Source of the DNA: Alphaproteobacteria bacterium
GTDB lineage: Bacteria; Pseudomonadota; Alphaproteobacteria; Caulobacterales; Hyphomonadaceae
Direction of reading: 5' to 3'
Assembly: GCA_018830285.1 (NCBI GenBank)
Contig: JAHJSB010000054.1
Location: 1-42,531 of the forward strand
Length of the DNA stretch: 42,531 bases
Part shown: piece after piece, positions 40,867-42,531 of the stretch
Numbering within the stretch: position 1 is the stretch's first letter
Layout of the letters: the number at the start of each line of letters is the position of its first letter
Translations under genes and position numbers: made by a program
Notes under the pieces: model-generated
Database searches by the model: none
What the model saw: only the letters and a program-made list of their open reading frames with translations
Told to the model about the DNA's origin: nothing

Positions 40867-42531
40867 CTATTCGAAGCCCATCTGCACCTGCAATTTTGAA
40901 AAATCGGATCGCTGGCGCAGCGGGGAAAGCATTGGGTCGATGTAGAGGTAAGTCAACCCAGAATCGCCTGCCAACCAGGCCTTGCCGAGTGCGGATATCG
41001 CTTCGTCGGATTTTCCGCTCTGCGCGAGGATCTGAGCCTGCTGATAGAAGCTACCATCACCGTATTCGTTGATGAGCGCATCCATGGCGTCATTTGCTTC
41101 TTCTTGGTGGCCAAGTTTCCAGTGTGCTACCGCAAGGCACGGATAGCGTGATAGCCCATAAGACTCCTTGGTACAGATGGCGAGCGCTTCTTCGGGGCGT
41201 CCGAGATACAACAGTGCCCGCCCTATCCTGGCGTGGGAGTCGCTCAGTTGCGGGTTCAGGATCAGAGCCTGCTCGACAGCCGCAATCGAACGCTCGTACC
41301 GACCAGCTGCATAGTGAACGAACCCGACAGCTCTGTGGATGGTCGGGTTCAGCGGATCAAGATCGCGCGCGCGTTCGATAGCAGTCAAAGCCAGTTCGTC
41401 TTGTCCGGTAGCGGATGCATAGCCTGCGAACCGTGCAAGCACCGGAGCTTCACCATTTCCAAGCTGCCGCGACTTTTCATAGGGCTTGCGCGCGGCTCTT
41501 ATCTCCAGTTGTGCCTGGAACAGCACGAAACCGAGTGTGGAATGAGCGTCAGCCAGAGACGGCGCAAGCTCCGCACCCCGATCGGCAGCCACACGGGCCG
41601 CTTCGTAGAACAGTTTGGATTTTGCTGGGCTGTCGCTGGAATTTCCAAGGACCGTCAAAGTGCGTGCTCGCGCGGAATGGGCTGCAGCGAATTTTGAGTC
41701 GAGCCGCAGGGCTGCATCGAAATGCGCCAGCGCCCGGACGTCGGTCTCGTTGCTGATGGCCGCCGTATAGAGATCATTTCCCTTGAGGTATTCGTTGAAG
41801 GCTTGTGCGTTTCTGGTCGCGCCGATCTGCGAATCTCGTGGCTCCTGAGAAACCTCTGAAGACAGGGCAGCGGTCACCGCATTGGAAATTTCGCTTTTCA
41901 CGAGAAGCAGGTCTTCCATGGATTGATCAAATGTCTTGGACCAGAGACTGAACCCCGTCGCTCCGTCAATCAGTTCGGAGTAGACGCGAATCGACTCGCC
42001 AGCCTGCTTCATAGTCCCGTCGAGAATGAATGAAACGCCGAGCTCCTTGGCTATTGAAACGGCGTCCAGTGCCTTCTTTTTAAGCGCTTCCGACGATGAC
42101 TGGGCGACGACTTTCAGGGCGGAATTGCGTGCAAGCGTGGCCCGGACTTCTGCAGCAAACCCAGCGGAGAGATAATCCTGATCGGCCTGTCCACTGACAT
42201 TGTCGAACGGGAAGACCACAAGGCCATTTTCTGTCAATTTGCGTGTCTGTGATGGCAAGGTTCGTGAAACCGCATAACCACCAATCAGGACAGCCGCCGC
42301 TGCTGCTCCGCCAAACAAAAGTCGACGCCTGCGGATAGCAAGGAAGACGGGCTCCTTGGAAGGAGGTCGGTCGGGCAGCTGACGCCCGTGCAGTGCAGCA
42401 GTCGCGCGGATTAGGTTGATGACTTCGGGGTCATTGGAGCGCCCATATGAACCCGATATGTCGATCACCTGAAACTGGCGGAACCCCAAGGGTGGTTCGG
42501 CACCATCAATCGACAAGGGAATGAGGCACCC
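40867..42531 (-). CDS. TIR - membrane - TolB-N - TPR protein, 5' end outside the window
   Basis: The frame is open to the window edge, so the N-terminus is missing; a TTG at 42516 is not a likely start. The first visible residues ('LIPLSIDGAEPPLGFRQFQV') match the C-terminal part of bacterial TIR domains. A basic stretch and one membrane helix follow ('RRRRLLFGGAAAAAVLIGGYAV'). Next comes a TolB-N/FlgO-like domain ('GLVVFPFDNVSGQADQDYLSAGFAAEV' to 'SFILDGTMKQAGESIRVYSELID'), then about seven TPR-like repeats to the end. This layout is common in alphaproteobacterial TIR or adenylate-cyclase-like TPR proteins. The TIR part would be cytoplasmic and the TPR part periplasmic. The catalytic region of the TIR is not in view, so NADase activity cannot be judged. 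Confidence 0.75.
   Translation of the reverse strand, partial: GCLIPLSIDGAEPPLGFRQFQVIDISGSYGRSNDPEVINLIRATAALHGRQLPDRPPSKEPVFLAIRRRRLLFGGAAAAAVLIGGYAVSRTLPSQTRKLTENGLVVFPFDNVSGQADQDYLSAGFAAEVRATLARNSALKVVAQSSSEALKKKALDAVSIAKELGVSFILDGTMKQAGESIRVYSELIDGATGFSLWSKTFDQSMEDLLLVKSEISNAVTAALSSEVSQEPRDSQIGATRNAQAFNEYLKGNDLYTAAISNETDVRALAHFDAALRLDSKFAAAHSARARTLTVLGNSSDSPAKSKLFYEAARVAADRGAELAPSLADAHSTLGFVLFQAQLEIRAARKPYEKSRQLGNGEAPVLARFAGYASATGQDELALTAIERARDLDPLNPTIHRAVGFVHYAAGRYERSIAAVEQALILNPQLSDSHARIGRALLYLGRPEEALAICTKESYGLSRYPCLAVAHWKLGHQEEANDAMDALINEYGDGSFYQQAQILAQSGKSDEAISALGKAWLAGDSGLTYLYIDPMLSPLRQRSDFSKLQVQMGFE

Overview
The window looks like accessory DNA from an alphaproteobacterium. The support is a fused NarK1-NarK2 transporter beside a cysteine-poor Fnr-family regulator (the Paracoccus arrangement), a class II ribonucleotide reductase, NnrS, and moderately GC-rich, tightly overlapping genes. 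I cannot fix the genus; a Hyphomonadaceae/Maricaulales or Rhodobacterales-like host is my best guess. No rRNA, tRNA or CRISPR array is visible.

Region 1 (1-24453) is a nitrate-respiration island. A divergent control region at 15461-15773 holds a perfect Fnr-type site. Leftwards from it runs a nearly gapless 12-gene operon: narK(fusion), narG, narH, narJ, an outer-membrane porin, narI, a parvulin PPIase, a hemerythrin, a beta-carbonic anhydrase, mobA, hemN and a broken pdxH. The pdxH is cut by what looks like an IS3-family element at the window edge. Rightwards lies a NarR-like regulator. Behind it, on the minus strand, are molybdenum-cofactor genes (moaD, moaE, moaB, moeA, moaA) with a CopD-like membrane protein and a 74-residue unknown, followed by nrdJ (with its own Fnr-type site) and nnrS. 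Together they cover nitrate uptake, reduction, cofactor supply, O2-independent heme and deoxynucleotide synthesis, and regulation. moaC is absent from the window.

Region 2 (24805-34349) is bounded by two directly repeated IS6-family elements, the left one intact and the right one broken by two insertions. The cargo is a galactoside module: GH42 beta-galactosidase and GH36 alpha-galactosidase (minus strand), diverging from galT, a galactokinase-like gene and an aldose 1-epimerase (plus strand). The left IS truncates a tyrosine-recombinase integrase. A perfect 29-bp inverted repeat follows the epimerase. No galE and no transporter are present.

Region 3 (34350-42531) is the most unusual part. 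It encodes an exported caspase-like protein with three Cys-X10-Cys repeats, a trypsin-like lipoprotein with a C-terminal DUF4384-like domain, and a trypsin-like protease whose catalytic domain is interrupted by a whole WD40 propeller between Asp and Ser of the triad. Next come a tiny lipoprotein and a 5'-truncated TIR/TolB-N/TPR protein. I read this as a candidate envelope proteolytic signalling or conflict module; that function is inference.
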